Shown here piece after piece: positions 1 to 14,200 of a DNA stretch of 64,000 nucleotides; position 1 is the first letter of the stretch; each line of letters starts with the position of its first letter. The position numbers and the translations under genes are program-made. The notes under the pieces are model-generated. The model made no database searches. It saw only the letters and a program-made list of their open reading frames with translations, and was not told where the DNA came from. The DNA is taken from NCBI RefSeq assembly GCF_947172395.1, contig NC_069094.1, forward strand, positions 8,050,292-8,114,291, read 5' to 3'. This DNA comes from Bicyclus anynana (taxonomy: Eukaryota; Arthropoda; Insecta; Lepidoptera; Nymphalidae).

Positions 1-69
1 AATTCGACGGCCAGCGAGAAAATCAGACAGACTTCAAGATGACATTTAGCTATTGTTTTGTAGTCGAAA

Positions 70-240
70 AGAGATAGACTAGGTGCTGTGAGGTATTCAG
101 TGTGCATGAGGACCACATTTTGTTTACAGTTTTGAACTACACGCAGCATCGTAATATGCATGCTTTTCTGAGTTCCAAACTGTAAACAGAATGCAGTACT
201 CGAATTATGCACACTCACTCACAGCGCCTTATCTATGAGA
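70..240. repeat. Foldback (inverted-repeat) element
   Basis: The left arm (AGATAGACTAGGTGCTGTGAG, GTGTGCATGA, TTTGTTTACAGTTT) is mirrored on the right by AAACTGTAAACAG, TATGCACACTCACTCACAGC and GCCTTATCT. MITE-like; lies in the HERC4 intron left of exon 14. Confidence 0.75.
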
Positions 241-297
241 CCTTAACATTCAATGGATTCCCTGTGTAATTTATTTAAAATAACAGAACATACTTAC

Positions 298-444
298 GTC
301 ATGATCCGAAAGCCAACCAATATAGTCTGTGGCAATGTCCACATAATTACACAACTCCTCTATATAAAAGCATTCTGCAGGTATTTTTGGTTTCTTTGGA
401 TTTGTGAAGTTTATTTTATTCAATCCAGTCAGCGTATTCAATAT
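298..444 (-). CDS. HERC4: HERC4 linker exon, last in window
   Basis: 147 nt, phase 0; TTGTCCAG acceptor, GTAAGT donor. It begins ILNTLTGLNKINFTNPKK and contains FYIEELCNYVDIATDYIGWL, the segment immediately before the pre-HECT helix. Later exons are outside the window. Confidence 0.9.
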
Positions 445-3400
445 CTGGACAATACTTCTACTAAAGCATAACCTCTGGAATTGGGAAAATATCAGTAATT
501 TACGAACTTTCATAATTAATTTAAAATTTAATATATTTAATTATAATCTAAGTCTAATTAATGTATTTAAAACCATGTTAATGTGAATACGTACGATAGC
601 TTGTTAGACTCGTCATTATGTCTAGAAAAAACGTTCAAAATTTTTAAAGCCTAACCATAAACAATTGCAAAAGTTATAACCAGTTAAAGATTTTAAAAAA
701 GTGTGTCAAAATATTATTGGTGTTATAGAAATTGAAACCATTAGGTTCTTAAAGTCTAGTTAGTCTTAGGAATTCTAAAAACGTTGAATCCCGGAAGCCC
801 ATTTATAAATAGTTTTTATTTAATGTGAAAAATAAGGTCCCGTGCGACCGCTTTTAATAAAATCAATTATAATAAAAAATATTAAAAGATTACTTTAGAA
901 ACTGAAAAAACCAAAAATACTGTCTAATTTGTGACGTCACGTCTTAGTAAACCCGTAAACGATGTACGATTTTTTGCTTTAAACTGATCTAAATGATTTA
1001 ATTCATAGTTTTCCTGGTATCTCTTTATATACAGAGATGGTAATTACTATATGTGTTTTCGGTGTTAATATTAAAAATCATGTTTTTTAATAAAAATCTG
1101 AAAGGCGAAAACTAGTAAACAAAACTTGCCATGATGGTCTACATTTTATCTGTGTTATGACGTCACGTTAGCCCCTAAACACTAAACCGTATAACAAGCT
1201 TCAGAGAAGCAAAAAATTGGACATGCTTTAGTTTGACGTTTATTCCTCAAGTGACATCAAGTAATACCTTGATGTCACAAAATGGACGAAGCAATAATAA
1301 TAATGGAAGTAGGATAATTACCTTACTCGCTCTCACACTTGGCTGTATAAGTTCGTAAACGACGACGCTCTTAAATATATCGACTAGCATTTCAAAGTAC
1401 TCCGTGGACTGTGCCTCCCACCACAACTGCACTATGCGCTGAGGATGCGTTGACAGTTTGTTGTACGCCTCCGCGAATGGACCCTACAACGAAACACTAT
1501 CAATCAATCTATCCATACTATAGTCTGGCACGTTCGTTGAAAACACTCCCATGATATGCGGGCGACGGGCGGAAAGACTGCGCGGGTGTGAAATGCGTGC
1601 GTGCGGGATAGTGACGAACGAAGAACATCGGGAGTGTTACGAACGAAGTTACCAAGTTATAAATATTGATACTTCCATTTCCATACTAATATTATAAATG
1701 CGAAAGTAAGTCTGTCTGTTACTTTTTCACGGCTAAACCGCTGAAGCAATCAGGATGAATTTTGGGATAGCGATAAATAGAATCTTGGAGCAATATACTA
1801 CTTTTTGATGGGGATAAATAGGGGTTGAAAGTTTGCAAGGAAAATCTTTTATTTTTAAATTTATAATTATGAAAATTTGTGCATAAATCAGGAAATAAAT
1901 ATTAAATATGTGTATAATATTAAATAAATAATCAAAAGTTTTTGTAATTCAACCCCTAGAGGGTTGAAAGGAGTTAAAATTGGTCTAAAAAATAAAAATC
2001 AGCCATTTTTTAAGTTGTAAAAACGATCGGTTGGAAAAAAGTTGTTCTGTGAAAATAATCGGTTAAAAATAAAACAATGATTTAGAAAAATTCACTCCAT
2101 TTAAACCCCCACCCCAGTGGTTAAAAGGGGTTGAATTTTATAAAGGGTGCCCTATACACAGGAATTGGATGGAATAGTCCCACATTAGGATTGATAACCT
2201 GGCTGGCCTCTATGGATTAATGGGTAAACAAGCAATCATCCCCTGTTTTCGTACACCTAGGGTTAAAATTGTTTTTTCCAAATTTATAACGGACCATATC
2301 TGGAATATACCCTTTCCAATAAAAATAAATATCAAATTCGAACAATTCAGTAAAAAGTTATGCTTGGTTTTACATTAAAATTAATGCATTTAAATTAAAG
2401 CACTCAATGAGTGGGGACGTTTCTAGGTTGCTGATTGTGCATCCACTTTTTAGTAGGAGATCGATGATAAAAAATTAATCATCTCTTATTATTCCAACGC
2501 ACCTGTAATTCATTATGGCGCCGGGGATTCCTCATCTCATGATACAGTGGCAGGATCAGAAACATTCGGAGAGCCTCGGCGTCAGGTGGAGACACTTTCA
2601 CATTCTTTATCACTTGCTTCGTCAAGTAGCTGAATATCTGTGTATAAAACAATGACTTTTCACTTATAGAAGCGTCATATACTCGTACTAAAATCATTGG
2701 ACTAAAAACAGCGAGAATATCGCTATGCCTAAGTAACCACGTACACGTGCAAGACTGAGGAAAGAGAAATTAATTTGAACGTACCGACAATGACCTAGCG
2801 ATTTAGCGCTCCAGTACGATGTCGTGTAGTAATCGAAATTATAATAATTTATATTTCGGACCATCAGACTAATTAACATCCCTATACAATTATACCATCA
2901 GGTGAGATTGTAGTCTCTAACTTTTAAAGAATTAAAAAAACAGGGTGGTAGGAAATATGACTGTGTACAAATTGTACAATGGAAAATTCCTTTTTCCATA
3001 CAGGCTCATAATAAGTCTTCAAAGTAGGCAGTGCATTTCTAAAGTGAGTTAACAAAGTGCACACCACTGATTGTCTATGGATTAACAATGTAATTTTCAA
3101 TCACTTTTAAGTGTGACATGTGACTATGGTTTTTTTGTTATTTATTGAAATGACTTAACAATTACATATCATGATATTGTTGGCAAGTCAAATAATGTAA
3201 CACAAAAAATAAGCAACTTACGAGTTCCTGTATAGTAGAGTTTTCTAAACGGCTAATAAGCGTAAAAGCTTCCTCAGCTTTAGTCAAGTCCACGCCCGGC
3301 GTCTTAGTATTGCAACAGAAGTGTGCGTTCTGAGTCAACAGGAACGAGGCGTTGATACAAGCAAGCGAACCAAACACCGTCTCCAGATAAGCTAGTAATT

Positions 3401-6400
3401 CCTGCAAAAATATATCATGATAACATTACAAATGAGCAAAAGAGAGAGAGAGAGAGAGAAAACAACACGAGCAGCAGTGAGTGTCACGAATCATAAAGTA
3501 AAGTAGCTTAAGAGAGTTTGTTGTTAAATAGGCTATTTGACACTTTTTTTAATGTTTTGTATTTGACACATTTTAAAAAAGTGTCAACTACATTACAGTT
3601 CATTATCTTTCTACTAGATTGAGAAATTTTGAATTTTTTGTTAATATTTTTTTGAATCTATATTTCAACTGTTTCTTGACGTCACTATAACAAATCCCTT
3701 ACAAACGGAGCGTTTGACAAAAATTTTAGTTAACAATTAGTTTTTAAGTTTAGTACATCAAGTGTGTTGATGACGTCACAAAATGGAAAAATTTAAAAAA
3801 TACGTGATAATTAAATTGCGTTTTATAAGAAATTCTTTTATTCATTGATATCGATATATTTCGGACCCATATTCCATTACACGAAATTAATATTGTTTAT
3901 ATTAAATTTGATATAAGTCAACTATCCTATGGAGTGACGTTACATAGAGTTTACACTGTATTACGTCTTTATAATATTAGTGTAGACTGTAGATAGTCTA
4001 AAAATCAAATTACGAACCTGATTGACAACATCCTCATTTTTGAAAAATTCACAAGCGCTAAGCTTAGCCATACTAAGTGTGAGTATTTGTTTCCTCTGCT
4101 CCGGGAGACGGAAATCCACAACCATGGTTTTGTTACTGTTTATGACCAAGAAACTGTGGTCACCGCCCGCGAACACTTTGATAGGGCCATTCAAGACATC
4201 TGGAGGGAACTGTAAAGATACAAAAATACAGACGTAATTTGTATACTAATGAAGACGATCCAATTTTAGGTAATATTCTTATACTTTTCTAGATTTGTAG
4301 GCAATATTAATAGTACGAGATCCGGCATATGGAATTTATACCCTCATCTGTTATTAATTTGGGATAAGAAATAAATTATTGAAAATGGTAACATTGATAC
4401 ATTGCAAATAGATTAGTAAAATTTCGCCTGGTGAATATTAAATGATTATTTTTTTTTTATTAAATTTATTTAATCTACTTCTCTCTGCTCAATTAATCCT
4501 ATACTAGTAAAAAAATTTTGCTCAACAGAATTGAAAATGTTAGAAAATTTAATGTTGAATATTTAGTTGTTAAAAAAATAATGTTATATTAATACCCTAA
4601 TTAGTAATTTAATCGTCTAATATGTCAAATGAAAGCTTATTTTATGCTTAATTTAACTGTATTAAGTTGCGTTTGAAAAATGTGTTTTGCCGCATTCAAT
4701 CTATTTGCAATGTGCCACTGTGAATATTATCTAACATTTTTTTTTATCACTGACAAATTACAGATGAGGGTATATACTTCTGATGCCGGATCTTAGACCA
4801 TAGATAATATTATGCTATATTAAATGATTTCCAAACTAATTAACAAGTGAGCACCTATTTCATTTATATATTTACTTTAAATTTGTCAGGTAAATTACCT
4901 ATAAATCTGTAAAACTGATTATACTTTCAGAAACACCAAATGTATAATAATACAACTTCTTATTAAAAAATGTGTCAGTTAAATGGGCAGAAATATTAAA
5001 ATCGTGTGTATTTAAAAATACGCTACTATTATACTTAACAAGGTCTCTACTACAATTTAAGAAACTTATGATTTACAAACATCATGCAAAGGATTGTTAA
5101 AGAAAATTGGTTATTTTAATCAATACTTCTACTCAGTTGTATTATCATCATTATTATTTAAAAAAATACCCATTAAATACAAAAATTGACAAACAAAAAT
5201 TTAAATATGTCTATAACTACAGAAAACGATCTAATGATGGTAAAATGAAGCATATAATTATAATATATTGTCAATAAGGGATAACTCAACATCAATTTTG
5301 GAGGGGCCAGCACCAGAAGGCTTACGGAATGTCACATTGCTGTCCAGCTTGGATTTCTTCTTCGGCTATGAAGAACAATCCAATGTTAGTATATGACAAA
5401 AGAAAAATTGCAAAAAAAAAAATGTGAGAACACAGCATTCCAAGAGAAAAAACAATGACAATAGCTTTATGTATAGCACTTAATTAAATCATAATTATTA
5501 ATGAAGTAGGGGATTACAATCATAATATTTCTTGCGATTGCAATTAACCTATCAGGTAATCAAATGTAAATATAAATAATAGTAATAAATGCAACTTAAC
5601 AATAAACATGATGGAATTGTGGAAAAAATTATGAACTACTAACATACAATAATATGACATACATATTTCTATTTGTTTATTAATATTCACCTTATCTTGC
5701 CAAGTGTCTTCAGTCTGCATAAAAAAGGGGCAAATACTTGTTTAAGAATATAAGAACATAATAAAATGAAATTAAGTAAATATATATTTTGTTATCATTA
5801 TCCTATGTAAGGGCCTTTGCGCGGTTGATAACGAAAAACCAAAACCCGTCATTTTTATCATGTATTCAAGAACCGGGGAATGTTGGGTTCCAATGTGACA
5901 ATCATGTACCTGAAAGTGCAGTGTTGGACGACCCAACCCGACGACCCGTTTTTTTACACGCTTTATATTAGCTTCACTTGTAACTATGTATGTAAGAAAA
6001 TCTTGGAATGTCAATTTAACCCACACCTCGGTCTTCGATTAGGATGAAATTTTGCACACGCTCTAATTTCAGTCTATACATGACTAGCTAATACATTTTT
6101 TTTTTGTATTCCTGAATCACGTGATTTAAATCCAACATGGCGGACATCCAAGTTCAAGGGTATTAAATAATAAAGGGTTTGCGGAATGGGATACGGAATA
6201 AAATATCACTAAATCCAATTGCAATTTTTAGTGCGGCTAAAAGCGTGTTTTTTAGTTTTTTTTTAATCTATTTATAGTTATTATTTTATAACTTTTTTTG
6301 ACAATACGAGCCAAAAAGCCTGTCGGCCATGATGGTCTATATTTCAACTGTTTCATGAGGTCACGTTAAGAAATCCTTTACAAACGGAGCGTTTGATAAA

Positions 6401-8237
6401 AATATTAGTTAACAATTAGTTTCACGTTCAGTACATCAAGTAACATTGTGACGTCACAAAATGGACGACAGTGTTTTTGTGTTGAAAGTTAAGTTTTATA
6501 AGAAATCCTTAACTTTTATTAATTAATATCGATATATTTCGGATCCTTATTCCATGTACTACACGAAATGAATATTGTATAAATTAAATTTGATAAGATT
6601 CAACTACCCTATTTCAAATTTCGCAATGGTGTAGCCTTAGGGTTCATTTACACGAGCGGCAACTCTACCGACGACCGCCGTCGACTGCAGTCGGCGACGT
6701 CCCTGCGACTGCCGTTGGATGCCGCCGAGACGTCGGTAGCAGCCGCCGCTCGTGTAAATGAACACTTAAAGCGTAACAAGGCGACTCACGGGCGAGTGGT
6801 CGGTGGGAGTGAACTCGACGGGCGTGGGCACGAGCGCGAGCGCCATGTGCGGGCAGCCGAGCTGGCCGCGCGCGCCGTACCCGCACGCGAGGATGCGCTC
6901 GCCCACGCGACACAGCATGTGCCGCCGCCCGCACGCCACTTGCGTCACCGTGCTGCCCATCAGCTCTACGACCTGCAGACAATGATAGTTTATACTATAT
7001 ATAGGTTAGATGCCTACAAAATCAACGCAAAAAGTGATCTGAATTTAGCTACTCCACTGAGCACACACATGCACAATTTTGTGTTTAATTCCATTATACT
7101 GGGTCACTGGAAACATATAGAGATTCCTTTAAGGGGTGATAGTAGGGATCAATAGCTATCAAATTTAATTGGGTTATATGGGGAAAAAAATGTACTGATT
7201 TCGAAAAAAGAGGCTTTTCTCTTTTTTTTTAAGAAATGTGGGTTACTCTACGTTAAAGTGGATTATAATTAGTTTTTAGGCAGGTACTGATAATACAAAA
7301 AAGAACACAAATCTCTACTATATACTACAGGAGATTAGCTGTGGATCTAAATAAAAATCTATCTAAACTTACTTAATAAAACCGTAACCGGTAGGTACAT
7401 TGAAGATATTTGATTTCTTTTTGTTGGAGGACATTATGTAATTTTTTTATCTGTCTGTCTGTCTGTCTAATCGTGTTTTTGTTGACCGAGCATCGCGCTG
7501 GAACTACTGAATGAATTCAGATGAAACATGCCACGATTTGAGACCATAATCATAATCCCTATTGTGGTGTTTGGAAGTCCCTACAAAAGGCCCATGTCCT
7601 GCAGTGGACATCATCTATTCCCACTATTATAGTGATATATTTTTCCAAGTTTAAAATGAAAATACATACCTGGTTATGAGATAACTCATTTAAGGTCAGA
7701 TTAAAATAAAAAAAAACACAGTGTACCTTGCGAGGGACCAGCTCGTCTTTGGTATTCCCGTGACCAGTTTGTCCATACTCTCCGGCACCGCACGTAAATA
7801 CGCCTCCGTCGAGGGTGAGGAAGGCGGTGAAATCTTCACCGCACGATATATGGCACACCTATAAACATTGCAATCAAAATCATTAATAACTCATAGAAAA
7901 GCTAAACGAATTAATAAAAATTAAAAGAATATTTAATTAATTTTTAAAATTAATTGAAAATTATTTTTTAATTTAAAGAATATTTCTATTTTAATATTAA
8001 AGATTTATCTTTTAAACTAGCGGACGCCCGCGTGGAATTTAGTTTATCACAAATCCCGCAGGAACTATGGATTTTTCCGGGATGAAAAGTAAAAGAGTAA
8101 AATCTATTTCCATTTCAAATTTCAGCCAAATCGCTTCAGTAGCCGCAGCGTAAAAGAGGAACAAACATACTTACACAAACTTTCGCCTTTATAATATTAG
8201 TGTGATTAGTGTGACGATATGACCAATAAATTAAATC

Positions 8238-8289
<52 letters not shown>

Positions 8290-11200
8290 ATCAGCCGATG
8301 GACGTCCACTGCAGGACATAGGCCTGTTGTAGGGACTTCCAAACATCACAAATTTAATCTATACTAATATTATAAGAAGGTAGTTTGTGGTGGTGTAGGG
8401 AAGTGTATATCTTTATGTGTGAATAATGTTTTACATATATATGTCGGCGTGTGCCAGAAGCATTGGCGTGAAGTATAGTATGTTTACAGTACTTCAAACT
8501 CTTCTGAAGTATCGATTACTTTGATAAGAATTTACCTTGACGTTTCTGAGTGTTTTCAAATGGGTCGGATAATTTCGGTTCTCTCGGTCTTGTAGTCCCA
8601 ACTGTCCATTATTGTTTTTCCCCCAACCAAATACAGCACCCGATCTAGATAAAATATCAAAATACAATCAAATTATAGTTCGTTGATGACACTCCCATGA
8701 TATGCGGGCGACGGGAGGAAAGACTGCGCGGGTGTGAAATCGAGCGGGGAAGTGAGGTGCATCAGTCGTGGGTTTTTCATTCAACGCTACACGCCCCCCG
8801 GCCCGCGCGGACCATCGAGTGTTACGAACGAAGTTGCCAAGCTAGAAGAACTCTATGTAGCAAAGTTCATTCGTGGCACTGTAATGCTTATTTCTGCAGC
8901 AGCAATGCTGTCTTCCGGTCTCATGGGTAACCCCCATAATATGCCAATGTAATAACTGGCATTTGGGGCTTAATTTATTTATGTCGGCAAGTAATTATTT
9001 CAGATTGTGGTTGCCAACATTATAACAATATTTCTTTAGTGTTCTACTGCATTTTTTTTCTAATGTTTTAAATGCCAAAAAAAAAACAATTGTTTTAACA
9101 TTCATACTCCATACTTTATGAAGCAGAACATAGTAAAAACATAATTATACGCGAACTATTTAATGGATGTTCGCTAGTTTCAAATAAATCCAACTATTTA
9201 TTTAAAATGTCAATAAGTGATGATGTTTTCTTTGCCTTTTAAAAAATTAGCCAACAATTCGAACATCATCAAAATTCTTGGAAATTTTTGGGTAAGTAGC
9301 TGGGAAAGTTTTATAGTTTATTCAGAATAGACTTGCGCTTGACTACAATCATGCCTGGTAGAAAGCAATGATGAGGTCTAGGTTTGAGTGCGCTTGCCTT
9401 GAAAATGCCTATAAGATGCCTATTGATATGTAACATGCCAGGAACAACTAACTCCCAGCATATTACAATACAACTTGAAAAAAAATCTTACACTTCCTCA
9501 TCTCCTGTACCTTATCCCACTTAGGTGGCGGTCGGCATAATATGTCAATCTCCTCCATTCACCTCTATTACCCGACAACTCATCATCCACTCCCTTCCTC
9601 TTTCACACACTCCAACCATCTCTTCTTTGGTCTTCCTCTCCTCTTGTGTCCTTCCACTTGTAATTTCAACATTTATTTGACTTTCATCCCTCCGCATTAC
9701 ATGTCCACACTAAGCTAACCTTTTAGTCCTCAATTTTTCTGTCACTGACGCCACGTTCAGGATTCCTCTTATATACTCATTCCTTATTTTATCCATAAAA
9801 TCTCACACTCCATATGTCGTAAAATAAAATAAGGTTACATAGGTAGATATACATTACAAATATAAATGACGACCGCAATCGCAATACTTGCTTCGATATA
9901 ACAAACGTGTGGTTACTGCCGCATGCTATCAGCGCTATGGGCACGCCGAGTAGCGACGTAATCGGCCGCGGTGTGGTTTCCTTGTTCGACGTATAGCCCA
10001 GTCCACACTGTCCGTATACGTTCGCTCCCCAAGCGTACAGATCGCCATCTAAAATTGGAGATTTAAAGGAAAAATAACTATCTTTCAGACATCTCTGTCG
10101 TCAATCGATCTCGTTGGCGTGATGAGGGTTATGAAGTGTTTTCATCAAACTAAACAACAATATTTGATTTTATACAACCAACTTAATACTTTCTCAGACA
10201 TATATTTAATGTCAGTAATGCAAACGGCCTTGAATAATAATATTACGAACCGAAATCGTGGGATTAGAAGGGCGTTCAATTTCAAATTCAAAAAGATTTA
10301 TTTTCTTGTTTTAAGTACCAATATTTATTGTTTTTTGAAGAGTTCGGCTAAGAATATATTTTAGGGTCAAGGACGTCTTTAACTCAATCGGTCAAAGTCC
10401 GGGGATCTGAGAATCTGTGGTCACAATGTTAGTGGTTGCACTTCTTCGATATGGCTCGACAGATTATAATGAAATTTTTGTATATTTGGCAGGTAATGTA
10501 TTTATTTATCACCGTCCTAGCCCCATCCCCCCATTTATAATCTCTTTTTTAATATTTTTGTATGAAAGAAATGTACATGACAAAGTTTTGCTGTCATATA
10601 CATTTTATAGCTTATTACATATAGTAAACAGGAAATGGTAAATTATTTAGGTTGATCAGCTAATTTAAACCTCAACATGAAAAGGGTTTTGTATTTCAAA
10701 ACATTCACTGAATGTTTATTAACACAAGCCGCCTAATTTATAAATGAACTCTCCTAACCACGTTTTCATGTTTACGCTCACACGCAAAGTAAGAGCGGGG
10801 GCACACGATGCGTTGCGGCGGCGGTGCGGCGCCGGAGCGGTGTCGCTGTGTCGTCTTACATAGAAATATCTGTGGCATATCACACGATGCGCTTCGGCGC
10901 CGCACCGGACTTGCAACAACCGAGACGAGGCGGGGAGGGGTCAATGCATGCGTGGCGACGTCGGAGCGGCACCGCTCAGTTCTTTATGCGTCACAAGGCA
11001 AGAACGTTACAGACTGTTCAACTCTGAACGCTACGGTGCCGCTCCGACATAACAACGTTGCGGCGCCGCACCGCTAGTGTGCCCGCTGATACGGTGAAAT
11101 CTTTGCGATGCGGCGCCCCAACGCATCGTGTGCCTTTAACCTTAGAATATACCATATACACCCCGGTATGTAACGCCAGATATGGGCTTTTTTAACTCAC

Positions 11201-14200
11201 GATCTCGGATGACTGGACTGATGACTGCTCAGGTTCCCGAAGAACGGCCTTCTAAGCCGATGAATGCGTTAACTCTAAATACTTCTACTCATTCATTTTA
11301 AAAATTATAATTTGTGAAAGTGTGTTTAGGTTTAGGATTAGATTTAAACCTTTAAGGGAGATGCTTCACTAGTGCGTTGTGTTGCGTCATTGTAATGGAT
11401 CAACACATTGTAGGCATGCGTTGAGATGAATGTAGACGTCGCAGCGCCAGAGGACAACAATGACTTAATTACGGATTAACAATGGATCGAAACAAGTTAA
11501 GTGAACTTGTAAACACTTGTACACACATATTTCGACGAAATAACAGTTCTAAGTGGAATGTTATTTAAAGATATATGGAATATGACGCAGCGTCGACGCA
11601 CTATTCGGGCAGAAGCCTTACAGGGCATTATTAATTTGATGTAGTACTTACTATTTGATAAAGCAACGGAATGGTGGGAACCACAGTCAACCTGTATGAC
11701 ATTTTTAGTGGCTAAGTTTTTTATTATTTTTGGTTTGAGCTGTGCATGACCTTCTAAATTGCTTCCAAGCTGCCCCATGTTGTCAGACCCCCAACTGAAG
11801 GTCTGACCCCATTCATCCAGCGCCATAGAATGCGATAGGCCACATGCTACAGCTGATACTACGCAGCCCTTGAATGTTTCTACTAAATCTAAAACAAAAT
11901 ATGCACAGTTACATTTGTAATAGTAACCTATGATAACTGAAATGCAATGCATTGATTACTAATACATATAATTTCTGAAGACTTCTAGTACAAAATACAA
12001 TCAATAAATTATTAATGCAAAAGTAAGTCTTTCTTTATGTCTATTACCTGATCATTGACAAAAATCTGCTAATTTGCTGAACTGATTTAGATAAATTTTT
12101 GTACAGTGATCAATCAGGCCTTGATAAAATCTGTGGAATTTGTGAAATACATTTTCATATTAATAAAGTCGCGTCATGTTAATGAGGAGCCGTGAACGTC
12201 CCAGTGGATATGAACTCAGCCTCCAATTCTGGAGGGTGTGGGTTCAAATCCTGTCGGAGGGCATGCACCTCCAACTTTTCAGTTGTGTGCATTTTAAGAA
12301 ATTAAATATCACGTGTCTCAAAGAAAAACATTGTGAGAAAACCTGCATACTAGAGAAATTTCTTAATTCGCATTGGGCCAGCATGGTGGACTATTAGCTA
12401 ACCCCTCTCAATCTTAGAGGAGACTGGTGCTCAGCAGTGAGCCGAATATGGGTTGATAACGATGATAATGATGAAGTCGCGGCGTCTGATAGTTATTTAA
12501 ATTTTCAATCATATGAACCAATTTGTGTGGTAATCAGTATGGATTAACACAAAAGCTATATTTATCCCAGAAAATTCTTTACTTCCTGGAACAGAGTTGC
12601 AGGTGTCTACTAGTAATTAAATAAAACAATTATATGAATGAAATGAGCAATCAACAAGTACTTAGTAAAAGAGTACACAAGTACTCATATTGCAAATAAA
12701 ATTACACTCTTATCTTGCAGGTGAAATATTAGTCAGATTGCTGGTCTATTCATAGTTGTCATTCACAAATGAATAGACAACGAATATGGCTGCCTTTTGT
12801 AGAATTTTTTGGAGTTTACTCCTTAAGAATTGATTTTTTATGTACAGCCCCTGGCATGATGATGCAAAAATATGGGCAGTAAAATTCAATTAACCAATGA
12901 CAGCGTTATTTTTTTGTGTGCAACGTATTATGTGCAACTTTTCACCTAACGCTGTCATTTTTGTTGTCTAAATAGGTGTAGGAACAAAAAAAAATAGGTG
13001 TATGCTGCGAGGGAATATACACCTATTTAGACAGTCAATCTGAAAGAGTAAACTCCATTTGTGTCAGAGCTGACACACACTTTATCATACCTGGTTGACA
13101 TTTGTCTCCTTTGGCCGTGCTTCTACCAAGCTGTCCAACTTCATTGCTACCACACGAGTATAAGTGGCCCGCAGTCGTCAGATACAGGGTGTGAAACTGT
13201 CCAGCTTCAATACACTGTATGTGATTACTCTCAGACCATTTTGATAATGTTGGTTTGATTACCTAATAGAGAGAGTGAGAACATAAATTGATATTTTTAT
13301 TCAAGTTCAGTTTAAGAGTGAGAACATAAATAAATATTTTTATTCAAGTTATTGTTTAGCTGAATTCTAACTTTAATCTTTTAAGTCTTAATATGCCACA
13401 ATGGCTCAGTTGTTAAATTGTTCTCTTCTACAGAAAAGGTCTTAGAATCAATACCTATTTGTCTTAGAAGTTCAACTTCAAAAACTCAAAAACTTCTTAA
13501 AAATTTCAAAATAAAACACATACTAATAATACTAGAATATTTTAACTTTTACATAAATTGCTTATTTTTCTATTCTAGAGCTTATCATCAGTATAATCTC
13601 ATCACATTGTGAGGAAATCTGCATACCTGAGAATTTTGTGTGAAATCTGCAAATTTGCATTGGGCCAGCGTGGTGGACTATATCAGCCTAACCCTTTACA
13701 TTCTAAGAGGAGACTCGTACTCAACAGTGAGCCAAATATGGGTTGTTAATGATGAATCAATCTTATTGTAATGATTCACTACAGGACCTGGCCTCACTCC
13801 TATACATTGACCCACTACTCTGCTTCAGTGTGGTTTGATGGCTTAGGGTTAATATGACCGATTATAGTACTGGCAATAGATTCTGAACCATTATATCATT
13901 TGTTCATTATGCTGCTACTGATATTATCAGATAAGTAAGTAGGTGAATACTATGTTCCTAGAATACCTACTTGAACCAAACATTGTAAATCTGTTCCCAT
14001 TCTGGCTGGATTGCACCAGAAATTTTAAATTGACATCACAAAGCAATAACATTATTGCCATGTGACATCATTTTTAATTTCATATTAAATATTACACTAA
14101 TATATAATAGGTAAAGTTTGTGGTGTTGTCGAGGGTCATCTCTGGATGTACGGAAACGATTTTGAACATTCTTTGGTTTTACCACTAGAATGCCACATTA

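Noticed and set aside
8228..8290. (ATC)n run as a CRISPR-like or coding repeat
   Set aside because: It is the tail of a minus-strand RTE 3' end, a simple microsatellite.
10719..11077. Arg/Ala-rich ORFs on both strands
   Set aside because: They fall in the GC-rich MITE at 10791-11143 and show only composition.
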